Shown here piece after piece: positions 42,395 to 51,353 of a DNA stretch of 64,000 nt. The position numbers and the translations under genes were made by a program. Every line of letters begins with the position of its first letter. Positions within the stretch are counted from its first letter, which is position 1. The stretch is from positions 1,984,001 through 2,048,000 of the forward strand of contig NZ_CP026102.1 of NCBI RefSeq assembly GCF_002902945.1, written 5' to 3'. The notes under the pieces are model-generated. The model was not told the origin of the DNA. It saw only the letters and a list, made by a program, of their open reading frames with translations, and did no database searches. The stretch comes from Paraburkholderia caribensis (lineage in GTDB: Bacteria; Pseudomonadota; Gammaproteobacteria; Burkholderiales; Burkholderiaceae).

Positions 42395-44107
42395 ATGCGC
42401 AAACTCCGCTCGCAAAGCTGGTTCGGCCGTAACGACAAGGACGGCTTCATCCATCGTTCGTGGATGAAAAATCAGGGCATTCCGCACGATGCATTCGACG
42501 GCCGCCCGGTGGTCGGCATCTGCAATACATGGTCGGAGCTGACGCCCTGCAACGCGCACTTCCGCGAGCTTGCCGAGTACGTGAAGCGCGGCGTGCGCGA
42601 GGCGGGCGGCCTGCCGCTCGAATTCCCCGTGATGTCGCTCGGCGAATCGAATCTGCGGCCCACGGCGATGCTGTTTCGCAATCTGGCTTCGATGGATGTC
42701 GAGGAGTCGATACGCGGCAATCCGCTCGACGGCGTGATCCTGCTGGTCGGCTGCGACAAGACCACGCCCGCGCTGCTGATGGGCGCGGCCTCGTGCAACC
42801 TGCCCGCACTCGCGGTGTCGGGCGGCCCGATGCTCAATGGCCGCTTTCGCGGCCGCACGATCGGCTCGGGCACGGGCGTGTGGCAAATGTCCGAGGAAGT
42901 GCGCGCGGGCACGATGAGCCAGCAGGAATTCATCGATGCCGAATCGTGCATGAACCGCTCGCGCGGGCATTGCATGACGATGGGCACGGCATCGACGATG
43001 GCGTCGATGGTCGAATCGCTCGGCATCGGCCTGCCGCACAACGCGGCGATTCCCGCTGTCGATGCGCGCCGCCAGGTGCTCGCGCATCTGGCCGGACGCC
43101 GCATCGTCGAGATGGTCCGCGACGATCTGACGATGGACAAGATCCTCACGCGCGAAGCCTTCGAAAACGCGATCCGCACGAACGCTGCGATCGGCGGATC
43201 GACGAATGCCGTCGTGCATCTGATTGCGCTTGCGAGGCGCATCGGCGTCGATCTCGCACTCGACGACTGGGAACTCGGCTCGGATGTGCCGTGCCTCGTG
43301 AACCTGCAGCCCTCGGGCGAGTACCTGATGGAAGATTTCTACTACGCGGGCGGCTTGCCCGCCGTGCTGCGGCAACTGGGCGAACAAGGGCTGCTGCATC
43401 GCGACGCGTTGACCGTCAACGGCAAGACCCTGTGGGACAACGTCTGCGATGCGCCCAACTACGATCAGAAGGTGATTACCACGTTCGCCGAGCCGTTCAA
43501 GCCGCACGCGGGCATCGCCGTGCTGCGCGGCAACCTCGCGCCGGATGGCGCGGTCATCAAGCCGTCGGCGGCGACGGCCTCGCTGTTGAAGCATCGCGGG
43601 CGCGCGGTGGTGTTCGAGAACGTCGAAGAACTGCACGCGAAGGTCGACGACGAAGCGCTCGATATCGACGAGCATTGCGTGATGGTGCTCAAGGGCGCGG
43701 GGCCGAAGGGCTATCCCGGTTTCGCCGAGGTCGGCAACATGCCGCTGCCGAAAAAGGTCCTGCAAAAAGGCATCACCGACATGGTCCGCATTTCCGATGG
43801 CCGCATGAGCGGCACGGCATATGGCGCCGTAGTGCTGCACGTATCGCCCGAAGCGGCGGCGGGCGGACCGCTTGCGCTCGTGCAGACGGGCGACATGATC
43901 GAACTCGACGTCGCCGCGCGGCGCCTGCATCTGGACGTATCCGACGACGAACTGGAACGGCGCCGCGCCGCCTGGCGCGCGCCTGAACTGCCCGCGCGCG
44001 GCTATTACCGTCTTTACGTCGAGCATGTGTTGCAGGCCGACCAGGGCGCCGATCTCGACTTCCTGGTGGGCGCGAGCGGCGCGCCCGTGCCGCGCGATTC
44101 GCATTGA
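42395..44107 (+). CDS. IlvD/Edd-family sugar-acid dehydratase (L-arabonate dehydratase type)
   Basis: The 570-residue iron-sulfur dehydratase has cluster cysteines Cys52 (TPCNAHF), Cys120 (VGCDKTTPA) and Cys193 (GHCMTMGTAS). The N-terminal RSWMKNQGIPHDAFDGRPVV is characteristic of the pentonate/hexonate dehydratase branch rather than of IlvD proper. It turns a sugar acid into a 2-keto-3-deoxy acid. The next gene (2-base gap) is a DapA-family enzyme that would dehydrate or cleave that product, as in the oxidative L-arabinose route. Exact sugar unknown. The ATG follows AGGAGA. Confidence 0.88.
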   Translation: MRKLRSQSWFGRNDKDGFIHRSWMKNQGIPHDAFDGRPVVGICNTWSELTPCNAHFRELAEYVKRGVREAGGLPLEFPVMSLGESNLRPTAMLFRNLASMDVEESIRGNPLDGVILLVGCDKTTPALLMGAASCNLPALAVSGGPMLNGRFRGRTIGSGTGVWQMSEEVRAGTMSQQEFIDAESCMNRSRGHCMTMGTASTMASMVESLGIGLPHNAAIPAVDARRQVLAHLAGRRIVEMVRDDLTMDKILTREAFENAIRTNAAIGGSTNAVVHLIALARRIGVDLALDDWELGSDVPCLVNLQPSGEYLMEDFYYAGGLPAVLRQLGEQGLLHRDALTVNGKTLWDNVCDAPNYDQKVITTFAEPFKPHAGIAVLRGNLAPDGAVIKPSAATASLLKHRGRAVVFENVEELHAKVDDEALDIDEHCVMVLKGAGPKGYPGFAEVGNMPLPKKVLQKGITDMVRISDGRMSGTAYGAVVLHVSPEAAAGGPLALVQTGDMIELDVAARRLHLDVSDDELERRRAAWRAPELPARGYYRLYVEHVLQADQGADLDFLVGASGAPVPRDSH

Positions 44108-44109
44108 TC

Positions 44110-45039
44110 ATGACGCGCCCCGCCCCGTTCTCGCCACACGGCATGTGGCCCGTGCTCTACGCCTGCTTCGACGCGAACGACACGCTCGACCGTCAAGCGA
44201 TCCACACGCAGATCGACGCGACGATCGATGCGGGCGCAGGCGGCATCGTGATTCTCGGTCTCGCGACGGAAGCGCACCGTTTGTCGCTCGAGGAGAAGCA
44301 GCGCTTTATCGAATGGACGGGCGCGCGCATTGCGGCACGCGTGCCGTTCGCCGTCACGATCACGGGCGACACGCCGGACGCGCAACTCGCATTGGCGGAT
44401 TACGCAGCGGACCACGGTGCGTCGTCGCTGATCCTGCAACCGCCATCCGTGCGCGGCAAGCCCGAATCGTTCTACTTCGATTTTTTCGCCGACGTCATGC
44501 AGCGCGTGCGCGTGCCCGTCGGCATCCAGAATGCGCCTGAATATCTGGGCGTTGGACTCACGGTTGAATCGCTGGTCGCGCTTGCCGCACAATGCGGGCA
44601 GTTTCAGTGGCTCAAGGGCGAAGGCCCCGCCACGATCATTCAATCGACGATCGAACAACTGCGCGAACAAGGCAGTCCGTTGCCCGCTTTCAATGGGCGC
44701 GGAGGCCAGGAATTGATCGACAATCTGCGCGCCGGATGCGCGGGCCTGATCGTCGCGCCTGATTCGTTCGACTGGCAAGCCGCGATTTACCGCGCTTTCA
44801 TGGAGGACGATCAGGCTAACGCGCAAGCGCTATACGAACGCATCCTGCCATCCATCGTCTTCGTGATGCAATCGCTCGATGCATTGACCTGCTACGGCAA
44901 ACGGATCGCAGCGTGGCGCATGGGTTTCGATGTCGCGCACGACCGGGGCATGCGTCCGACTGCATTCGGTCTGTCATGTGCGCGCCGCTTTGCGGCGGCG
45001 CTCGGTCCGTTTGCGGATCGGCGCAACACGGCCCGTTGA
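44110..45039 (+). CDS. DapA-family lyase (2-keto-3-deoxy sugar-acid dehydratase/aldolase)
   Basis: The 309-residue TIM-barrel protein of the dihydrodipicolinate synthase family has the Schiff-base lysine at Lys169 (FQWLKGEG). The GIQNAPEYLG turn stands where DapA has YNVP. True DapA is unlikely because the gene pairs with a sugar-acid dehydratase. 2-Keto-3-deoxy-L-arabonate dehydratase, or an aldolase of the same family, is more likely. The ATG at 44110 follows the upstream stop by two bases, so translation is probably coupled. Confidence 0.85.
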   Translation: MTRPAPFSPHGMWPVLYACFDANDTLDRQAIHTQIDATIDAGAGGIVILGLATEAHRLSLEEKQRFIEWTGARIAARVPFAVTITGDTPDAQLALADYAADHGASSLILQPPSVRGKPESFYFDFFADVMQRVRVPVGIQNAPEYLGVGLTVESLVALAAQCGQFQWLKGEGPATIIQSTIEQLREQGSPLPAFNGRGGQELIDNLRAGCAGLIVAPDSFDWQAAIYRAFMEDDQANAQALYERILPSIVFVMQSLDALTCYGKRIAAWRMGFDVAHDRGMRPTAFGLSCARRFAAALGPFADRRNTAR

Positions 45040-45048
45040 AGCAAAAAA

Positions 45049-45079
45049 GAGGAAGGCGGTCTCGCGACCGCGCTTCCTC
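45049..45079. terminator. Bidirectional terminator
   Basis: A long stem (GAGGAAG plus GCGGTC with GACCGC plus CTTCCTC, one bulged base) lies between the convergent DapA-family gene and the His/Lys-rich gene. It is preceded by an A6 run, which is a T run for the minus strand. Confidence 0.85.
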
Positions 45080-45107
45080 CTTCGGCATCAGCGTGGAGCG
45101 CTAAGCC

Positions 45108-45344
45108 TTACTGTGCTGCCGATGCTGCTTCGTCGCTGGCTGCCTTTGCGGGCGCTGCCTTCTTGTGTGCGTGCTTCTTCGCGTGGTGGTGCTTCTTCGC
45201 GTGGTGCTTGGCAGCGGGTGCCGATGCTGCTGCCGGCGCTGCTTCCGTTGCTGCGGCAGCCGTTGCTGCGGGAGCCGATGCCTGCGCGAATGCAGCGATC
45301 GAGAACAGACCTGCCAGAGCGGCGGCGATGATGTGCTTGTTCAT
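45108..45344 (-). CDS. Small exported Ala/Lys/His-rich protein
   Basis: The 78-residue product has a signal peptide (MNKHIIAAALAGLFSIAAFA, cleavage after FAQA or nearby). A low-complexity mature part follows, with an Ala-rich stretch, then a Lys/His block (KHHAKKHHHAKKHAHKK), then an Ala-rich tail. The composition resembles acid-shock/Asr-type and histone-like small proteins; metal or polyanion binding is possible. The start follows GAGGA. No enzyme function is expected. Confidence 0.75.
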   Translation of the reverse strand: MNKHIIAAALAGLFSIAAFAQASAPAATAAAATEAAPAAASAPAAKHHAKKHHHAKKHAHKKAAPAKAASDEAASAAQ

Positions 45345-45856
45345 TGCTTGAATCCTCAAACCTTGGGTTGTTGACTGACGGCTCGCTGGCCGTCTGACCT
45401 GATTGGGTCATCGCTCTAAACGCGCCGGGTCATGAAGCGTTGACGCATTTCTCGCGGCAATCGCCATCCTTGACAGTTCTTTACACGAACTGCCATTCCG
45501 CCATCAATGACGACCTTTTTATTGCCGCTTAGCCGCCTGAAATCCTGGCGCGCAAATGCATCGTTTTCTTAAAAAAAGCATCGCCGGTCGAACGGGATCG
45601 GCCATTCGATTGCGTCTGCGAAGCGAAGAAGTGTTGCAAATCGTGCACGCCTATTGCGTCGGATTTTTTCGAAATTCGTCAGTATTGCTTCAAAACCCCA
45701 CTCAGCGGTTGCGCTGTTCGCTAACCTTACGTCTTCTGTTCATTTTTCCTTCAGCGCGCAGGAAAAAGCCCGCGTCCAGCCAGAAATGGCGTGCATCGCG
45801 CCGCCACGTTCCGAAGTCCATTGGACGTTCCACCGACGTTGTCCAGCTTTCCCATC
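45345..45856. other. Gene-free region between divergent genes
   Basis: These 512 bases are lower in GC than the surroundings, especially 45480-45760. A frame that runs through 45556-45969 is not credible. The region should hold the promoters of the small exported protein and of the response regulator. No operator was recognised. Confidence 0.4.
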
Positions 45857-46534
45857 ATGAATGCCACTCGTATCGATGCCGCTCGCGATTTCCGGATTGC
45901 CATTGCAGACGACCACCCCGTTATCCGGCACGCTGTCATCAACGCGTTGTCCAGCATGCCAGGCTATAACGTCGATGCCGCCGCCAGATCGGGCAACGAA
46001 CTGCTGCAGGTGCTGTCCGATGGCAACTGGGATCTGATCATCACGGACCTGACAATGGGGACCGCGCGCAACGACATCGACGGGCTCGCGCTTATTGCGC
46101 GGCTGCGCAAGCGCCACCCCGACATTCCCGTCGTCGTCTTCACCATGCTTGCCAACGATGACGTACTGATCCGCGTATCCCGTTCAGGTGTCGCGGGCAT
46201 CGTCGACAAGCGCGAGGGGGTCGACGAATTCCGCATCGCCGCGCACGAAGTGATGCAGCATCGCCGGCCTTATTTCTCGGCGAATATCCGTGCGCGGCTT
46301 CGTCATCATCGCCCTCAGGGCAATGAAAAGGACAGCGGCAAGCCCGTCCTGACGAAAAAGGAAATGGATGTGATCCGGCTGTTTGCTTCCGGCGCGTCGT
46401 TGACCGAAATCGCGCGACAGGTGAACCGGTCGGTCTCGACCGTCGCGACGCAAAAAAGCACCGCAATGAAAAAACTGCAACTGGCGACGAATGCCGATCT
46501 CGTCAAGTACTCGCAGCTCAATGGCCTGATCTGA
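45857..46534 (+). CDS. LuxR/NarL-type response regulator (RcsB-like)
   Basis: The 225-residue protein has a receiver domain with acidic pair Asp18-Asp19 and phosphorylation site Asp64 (LIITDLTMG). The C-terminal LuxR-type HTH (about 160-218) contains LTEIARQVNRSVSTVATQKSTAMKKL. The receiver resembles that of RcsB in the ITDLTM segment. No sensor kinase is adjacent, so it is an orphan or served from elsewhere. The start ATG at 45857 begins just before the receiver. Confidence 0.92.
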   Translation: MNATRIDAARDFRIAIADDHPVIRHAVINALSSMPGYNVDAAARSGNELLQVLSDGNWDLIITDLTMGTARNDIDGLALIARLRKRHPDIPVVVFTMLANDDVLIRVSRSGVAGIVDKREGVDEFRIAAHEVMQHRRPYFSANIRARLRHHRPQGNEKDSGKPVLTKKEMDVIRLFASGASLTEIARQVNRSVSTVATQKSTAMKKLQLATNADLVKYSQLNGLI

Positions 46535-46561
46535 TGCGCGGTCTCCGTTCGCATTGAAAAA

Positions 46562-46584
46562 GCCGCTCGCGTCGCGCGAGCGGC
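46562..46584 (-). terminator. Rho-independent terminator of the rha transport operon
   Basis: A perfect 10-bp stem (GCCGCTCGCG with CGCGAGCGGC) has a 3-base loop. On the minus strand it is followed by T5, just downstream of rhaS. It may also end transcription of the convergent response regulator. Confidence 0.85.
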
Positions 46585-46612
46585 CCGCTTCCAGCAAGGG
46601 ACGGGATGAGCC

Positions 46613-47620
46613 TCAGAAGTTGAAGTTATCGATATTGCTTGCGTCGAAGGTGGTCGGCGGTCCAAGAATGATTTCGCCTTGCGCGCCGATGGTGCGCTTG
46701 CCCAGTTTGCCCGCGTCGAACGATTCGCCTTCCTTGCCCGTGATCGCGCCCGACGCGAGACTTGCAGCCGCGTACGCCGCGAGATAGCCCAACTGGCCCG
46801 GGTCCCACAACTGGAACGCTTTCACGGTGCCGTTCTTCACGAACGCGCGCATCTGGTTAGGCGTGCCGAGCCCCGTCACCACAACCTTTCCTTTGCTCGA
46901 CGACGTCGAGATATAGCGCGCCGCCGCCGCAATGCCAACGGATGTGGGCGCCACGATAGCCTTCAGGTTCGGATACGCCTGCAAAAGCCCCTGCGTCTCG
47001 ACGAACGACTTCTGGTCATCGTCGTTGCCGTACGCGATCTTCACGAGCTTCAGCTTCGAATACTCGGGCTTCTTCAGTTCTTCCTGCATCCACTTGATCC
47101 ACGTATTCTGGTTCGTCGCGTTCGGCGTGGCCGACAGAATCGCGAACTCGCCCTCGCCGCCCATCAGCTTCGACACAAGCTGAATCTGCCCGCGCCCGAT
47201 GCTCTCCGCGTTGGCCTGATTCACGAACAGCTGACGGCCATCGGGCGCCGTGTCGGAATCGAACGTCACGACCTTGATGCCTTGCGACATCGCCTTCTTC
47301 AGATACGGCACGAGCGCATTCGCGTCGTTCGCCGCGATGACGATGGCATCCTGACGCTGCGTGGTCAGCGTATTGATGTACGACACCTGCGACGACGCGC
47401 CCGCGTCCGACGGCCCCACCACCTTGCCCTGCCCCTTGAACTCCTTGATCGCGGCCATGCCGCCGTCGTCGGCGATCACTTCGTACGGGTTGTTGATCTG
47501 CTTGGGCACGAACGCGATCTTCAGGTCCGGCTTGATGCCTGCTGCGGACGCGGCGACGCTCACGCCCAGCAAGGCCGCGCAAAGCATCATCGCTCCCGCG
47601 TGACGCAGTGGTTTGTTCAT
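46613..47620 (-). CDS. rhaS: Rhamnose ABC transporter, periplasmic binding protein
   Basis: The 335-residue protein has a signal peptide (residues 1 to about 27, LRHAGAMMLCAALLGVSVAA). The mature part is a ribose-binding-protein-type fold: KIAFVPKQINNPYEVIADDG, IVIAANDANALVPYLKKAM, VVTFDSDTAPDGRQLFVNQ. This matches RhaS/LsrB-type binding proteins. It lies last after the ATPase and two permeases, as in rhizobial rhamnose transporters, and next to rhamnose catabolic genes, so L-rhamnose is the likely ligand. The start at 47618-47620 follows an AGGAG site. Confidence 0.92.
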   Translation of the reverse strand: MNKPLRHAGAMMLCAALLGVSVAASAAGIKPDLKIAFVPKQINNPYEVIADDGGMAAIKEFKGQGKVVGPSDAGASSQVSYINTLTTQRQDAIVIAANDANALVPYLKKAMSQGIKVVTFDSDTAPDGRQLFVNQANAESIGRGQIQLVSKLMGGEGEFAILSATPNATNQNTWIKWMQEELKKPEYSKLKLVKIAYGNDDDQKSFVETQGLLQAYPNLKAIVAPTSVGIAAAARYISTSSSKGKVVVTGLGTPNQMRAFVKNGTVKAFQLWDPGQLGYLAAYAAASLASGAITGKEGESFDAGKLGKRTIGAQGEIILGPPTTFDASNIDNFNF

Positions 47621-47700
47621 CTGTTGTCTCCTGGTGGTGGATCGGACTTTTTGGCGTCCGGTTGAATTAAACGGCATCATGTACGGCGGTTCGACCTGGC

Positions 47701-48729
47701 TTACGGCGCAGCCGGCTTCGTCAACGACTGAGCGGCGATCAGCTTGCGGTCGCGCATCGCGCGCCAGCGCGCGACGAGGTTCGGAATCAGTACCGATGCG
47801 AGCAGGAGTGCGCCCGTCACGATGGTCAGCGTTTCGCTGGAGACGTCGTCGAGCGTGAGGGCGTTCTTCAATACGCCGATGATCAGCAACGACAGCAGCA
47901 CGCCGACCATCGACCCGCGTCCGCCGAAGATGCTCACGCCGCCGAACAGCACGGCCGCGATCACCGACAGCTCGAAGCCTTCGCCGTTGTCGCCCCGCGC
48001 GCTCGTGAAGCGCAGCGTGTAGACGATGCCTGCGAGCGCGCTCATGAAGCCCGACAGCATGAAAAGACGCATCCTTACTTTCGCGACCTCGATGCCCGAG
48101 AACGCGGCCGCCGTCGAATTCGCGCCGATCGCGTAGAGACTGCGGCCGAACGCCGTTGCCTGCAACAGCACGGTGAACAGCACGGCGCAAACAATGACGA
48201 TCACGAACGGCAGCGGAATGAACGTGCCGAACAGCGTGTCCATGCCGAACGCCGTGTAGCCCGGCGGAAAATCCGCGACGGCCTGATCGCCGAGCAGCAC
48301 ATACGACAGCCCGCGAAACAGCGCGAGCGTGCCGATCGTCACGGCAAGCGACGGCAGATTCAGCTTCACGATCACGAGCCCGTTGAACAGCCCCGCGATC
48401 ATGCCGAACAGCAGCACGAGCGCGATCACCACGGGCATCGGCAGGCCCATGTGCCACAGCACGCCCATCAGCGCGCTCGACGCGCCCAGCACCGACGCCA
48501 CGGACAGGTCGATCTCCGCCGCGACGATGATCAGCGTCATCGGCAACGCCATCAGCGCGATCTCGGTGAGGTCGGCGAGCACGTTGCTGAGATTCGCGCC
48601 CGTCAGGAACACGGGCGACAGCAAGCGCCCCAGCCCGAGCGACAGGATCAGCACGACGACCAGCAAGGTTTCCCAGCGCAGCGGCGTTTCGCGCTTGCGC
48701 GTGGGCAGTGCGGAATCGGGTTTAGCCAT
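47701..48729 (-). CDS. rhaQ: Rhamnose ABC transporter, permease
   Basis: The 342-residue permease of the ribose/xylose class has about eight to ten hydrophobic segments and the loop LYAIGANSTAAAFSGIEVAKV that contacts the ATPase. The segment LIIVAAEIDLSVASVLGAS (IDLSVxxxxG) is typical of RbsC-like proteins. It overlaps the upstream permease by eight bases, so it is co-translated. Confidence 0.92.
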   Translation of the reverse strand: MAKPDSALPTRKRETPLRWETLLVVVLILSLGLGRLLSPVFLTGANLSNVLADLTEIALMALPMTLIIVAAEIDLSVASVLGASSALMGVLWHMGLPMPVVIALVLLFGMIAGLFNGLVIVKLNLPSLAVTIGTLALFRGLSYVLLGDQAVADFPPGYTAFGMDTLFGTFIPLPFVIVIVCAVLFTVLLQATAFGRSLYAIGANSTAAAFSGIEVAKVRMRLFMLSGFMSALAGIVYTLRFTSARGDNGEGFELSVIAAVLFGGVSIFGGRGSMVGVLLSLLIIGVLKNALTLDDVSSETLTIVTGALLLASVLIPNLVARWRAMRDRKLIAAQSLTKPAAP

Positions 48730-49783
48730 GATCGCGTTTCCTCATCATGCGTTTGGCGACGGAGCGGGCCAGCAGCGTGTCGGCGGCAATGGCAGCGACG
48801 ATCAGCGCGCCTTCGATAGCCTGCTCCCAGAACGGCGACACGTGCAGCACGACGAGCGCGATGCTGATCACGCCGAGCACGAGCGCGCCGAGCGTTGCGC
48901 CGAGTATCGTGCCGACGCCGCCCGTGATCGCCACGCTCCCGACGACGGCCGCCGCCACCACCTGCAGTTCGATGCCTTTCGCGGTGCTCGCGTCGACGGT
49001 GCCGAAGCGCGCGAGCCACAGCGCGCCCGCGAAGCCCGCAATCGCACCCGACAGCAGGAAGCCCGACATCACCCGCCGCTCGACGTTGACGCCCGCGAGG
49101 CGCGCCGCCTCGGGGTTCGAGCCGATCGCGTAGTGCTCGCGGCCCGCGCGGAAATGCTTCAGATAGAACGACAGCACCAACAGGACGGCGGCGGCGATCA
49201 GCGCGAGCGTCGGGATGCCGAGCACGGTGCCCGTCGCGAGACGCGAGTACGCCTCGGGCAGGCTCGTTGCGTTGATCTGGCCGCCATGCACCCACGCGTA
49301 GTCGGCGCCGCGGAAGATGTAGAGCGTCGATAGCGTCGCCACCAGCGACGGCACGCGCCCCACTGCGATCAGCAGCGCATTGATGCCGCCCGCGACGAGC
49401 CCGATCGCGACGCCCGCAACGAGTGCCACCAGCACGGGCATCTGCGGGAACGCCACGTACAGACTGCCGACGGCGTATGCGCTGATGCCGACCGTCGAGC
49501 CTATCGACAGATCGATGTGCCGCATCAGGATGACGACCGTCATGCCCGCTGTCAGCAAGCTGACGATCGACACGTTGAGCAGCACGTCGCGCAGATTCTG
49601 CAGGTTCAGGAACTGCGGGCGCGCCAGCGACGTGCCGAGTATGAGCAGGATCAGCACGACGAAGAGCGTCGTCTCGCGGCTCTTCGCGATGGTCCCGACT
49701 ATGCCGCCCGGACGGGAGCGCGCGCGTTGCAACGGCGCGTGTTCGATCGACGCCGCGTGTGAATGAGTCGAATGCCGGATCAT
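48722..49783 (-). CDS. rhaP: Rhamnose ABC transporter, permease
   Basis: The 353-residue permease is homologous to the next one but distinct, with VVILMRHIDLSIGSTVGIS and HYAIGSNPEAARLAGVNVE loops. Rhamnose transporters use two different permeases, so the pair supports the assignment. The ATG at 49781-49783 overlaps the stop of the ATPase gene (ATGA). Confidence 0.92.
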   Translation of the reverse strand: MIRHSTHSHAASIEHAPLQRARSRPGGIVGTIAKSRETTLFVVLILLILGTSLARPQFLNLQNLRDVLLNVSIVSLLTAGMTVVILMRHIDLSIGSTVGISAYAVGSLYVAFPQMPVLVALVAGVAIGLVAGGINALLIAVGRVPSLVATLSTLYIFRGADYAWVHGGQINATSLPEAYSRLATGTVLGIPTLALIAAAVLLVLSFYLKHFRAGREHYAIGSNPEAARLAGVNVERRVMSGFLLSGAIAGFAGALWLARFGTVDASTAKGIELQVVAAAVVGSVAITGGVGTILGATLGALVLGVISIALVVLHVSPFWEQAIEGALIVAAIAADTLLARSVAKRMMRKRDHG

Positions 49784-51324
49784 GCTGCGCGCCCCAGTAA
49801 TGCCGCCGATTGCCCGAGTGCCGCGCTCATGATGCGCTCCTCGCTCGCCTCGGCGCGCGGGATGTCCGCGCTGATGCGGCCTTCGTGCATCACGAGCACG
49901 CGGTCCGCCATGCCGAGCACTTCGGGCAGTTCGCTCGATATCATCAACACGGCCATGCCTTCCTGCACGAGTTCGGAGAGCGCGCCATACACTTCCGCTT
50001 TCGCGCCGACATCGATGCCGCGCGTCGGTTCGTCGATGATCAGCACTTTCGGGCCCGTTGCGAGCCATTTGCCGAGCACCACTTTTTGCTGGTTGCCGCC
50101 TGACAGCGTGCCGACGGGTGCGGAAGGATCGCTTGCCTTCAGGCGCAGACGCGTGCCCCAGCGCGTCGCGAGTTGCGTCTCGCTGCGCGTCGAGATCAGG
50201 CCGTGGCGCACGAGGCGCCCAAGCACCGTCATTGACGCATTGCGCGCGATGCTCAGCTCCAGCGCCAGACCTTGCTGGCGGCGATCTTCCGGCACGAGCG
50301 CAAGGCCGGCGCGCACGGCCGCGGCGGGACTGCCCCTCTTCAGACGCTGGCCGGCGATCTGCACTTCGCCCGAATCGATCGGGTCGATGCCGAAGATCGC
50401 GCGCGCCACTTCGCTGCGGCCCGCGCCGACCAGGCCCGCGAGCGCGACGATTTCGCCTGCGCGCACATCGAACGAGACATCCTTGAACACGCCGACACGC
50501 GTCAGGTTGCGCACCGACAGACGCACGTCGCCGGGCGTCACATCCGCCTTCGGATAGAACGTTTCGAGGTCGCGTCCTACCATCTTCGCGACCACCGATT
50601 CCGTCGTCATCTCCGACGTCGGCGCATCGAACACCTTCGCGCCGTCGCGCATGATCGTGACATGCTGTGTCAACGCAAACACCTCATCGAGCCGATGCGT
50701 GATGAACAGGATCGCGACGTCGCGCTCGCGTAGCTTGCGCACGATCGCAAACAGCCGCTCGACTTCGGGCAGCGACAGCGCCGCCGTCGGCTCGTCCATG
50801 ATCAGCACGTTCGCGTTCAGCGATAGCGCCTTCGCAATCTCGATGACTTGCTGGTCGGCGATCGACAGGCCGCGCACCAGACGATCCGCGCGCAGATCGA
50901 CGCCCAGCGACGCCAGCAGCCCATCGACTTCGCGGCGCATTGCATCGTGCTGAATGCGGCCGAAGCGATCGACGGGCTGCCGTCCCATGAAGATGTTCTC
51001 GGCAATCGACAGATCGAAGAACAGCGTCGGTTCCTGATAGATGACGGCGAGTCCCGCGTCGCGCGCTTCGGCGGGCGTGGCGAAACGGCGCTCGACGCCA
51101 TCGATGCGAAGCTCGCCCGTATCCGGCTGATGCACGCCCGCGAGTATCTTCACGAGCGTCGACTTGCCCGCGCCGTTCTCGCCGAGCAGCGCATGCACTT
51201 CGCCGGGCCACAGCACCAGTTCGCCGTCCGACAGCGCGCGCACGCGGCCGAACGTTTTGCTGGCGTGCCGCAGTGCCAGCCGCGGCACGCTTTCAGTGTG
51301 TTGCTCCACCCTGTTCTCCTTCAT
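49780..51324 (-). CDS. rhaT: Rhamnose ABC transporter, ATP-binding protein
   Basis: The 514-residue ATPase has two ABC domains in tandem, as in sugar importers of the RbsA type. Domain 1 has Walker A GENGAGKST, Walker B VLIMDEPTAALS and a LSIADQQ-type signature. Domain 2 has the usual degenerate Walker A (GLVGAGRSE), signature LSGGNQQK and Walker B VLIIDEPTRGID. It powers import of the sugar bound by RhaS. It is 29 bases downstream of the lactonase gene. This RhaT is an ABC ATPase, unrelated to the E. coli symporter of that name. Confidence 0.93.
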   Translation of the reverse strand: MKENRVEQHTESVPRLALRHASKTFGRVRALSDGELVLWPGEVHALLGENGAGKSTLVKILAGVHQPDTGELRIDGVERRFATPAEARDAGLAVIYQEPTLFFDLSIAENIFMGRQPVDRFGRIQHDAMRREVDGLLASLGVDLRADRLVRGLSIADQQVIEIAKALSLNANVLIMDEPTAALSLPEVERLFAIVRKLRERDVAILFITHRLDEVFALTQHVTIMRDGAKVFDAPTSEMTTESVVAKMVGRDLETFYPKADVTPGDVRLSVRNLTRVGVFKDVSFDVRAGEIVALAGLVGAGRSEVARAIFGIDPIDSGEVQIAGQRLKRGSPAAAVRAGLALVPEDRRQQGLALELSIARNASMTVLGRLVRHGLISTRSETQLATRWGTRLRLKASDPSAPVGTLSGGNQQKVVLGKWLATGPKVLIIDEPTRGIDVGAKAEVYGALSELVQEGMAVLMISSELPEVLGMADRVLVMHEGRISADIPRAEASEERIMSAALGQSAALLGRAA

Positions 51325-51353
51325 GCTGCGACGGCATGTTTTTCGAGGCTTCT

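Noticed and set aside
44110..45039. Dihydrodipicolinate synthase (dapA) as the function
   Set aside because: The YNVP turn is replaced and the gene is coupled to a sugar-acid dehydratase, so lysine synthesis is unlikely.
45556..45969. A 137-codon plus-strand frame overlapping the response regulator start
   Set aside because: It overlaps the start of a clear receiver domain in another frame and has no ribosome site or recognisable domain.
46613..48457. A longer frame extending rhaS upstream by about 280 codons
   Set aside because: The signal peptide and ribosome site place the start at 47620. The extension is the shadow of the rhaQ gene.
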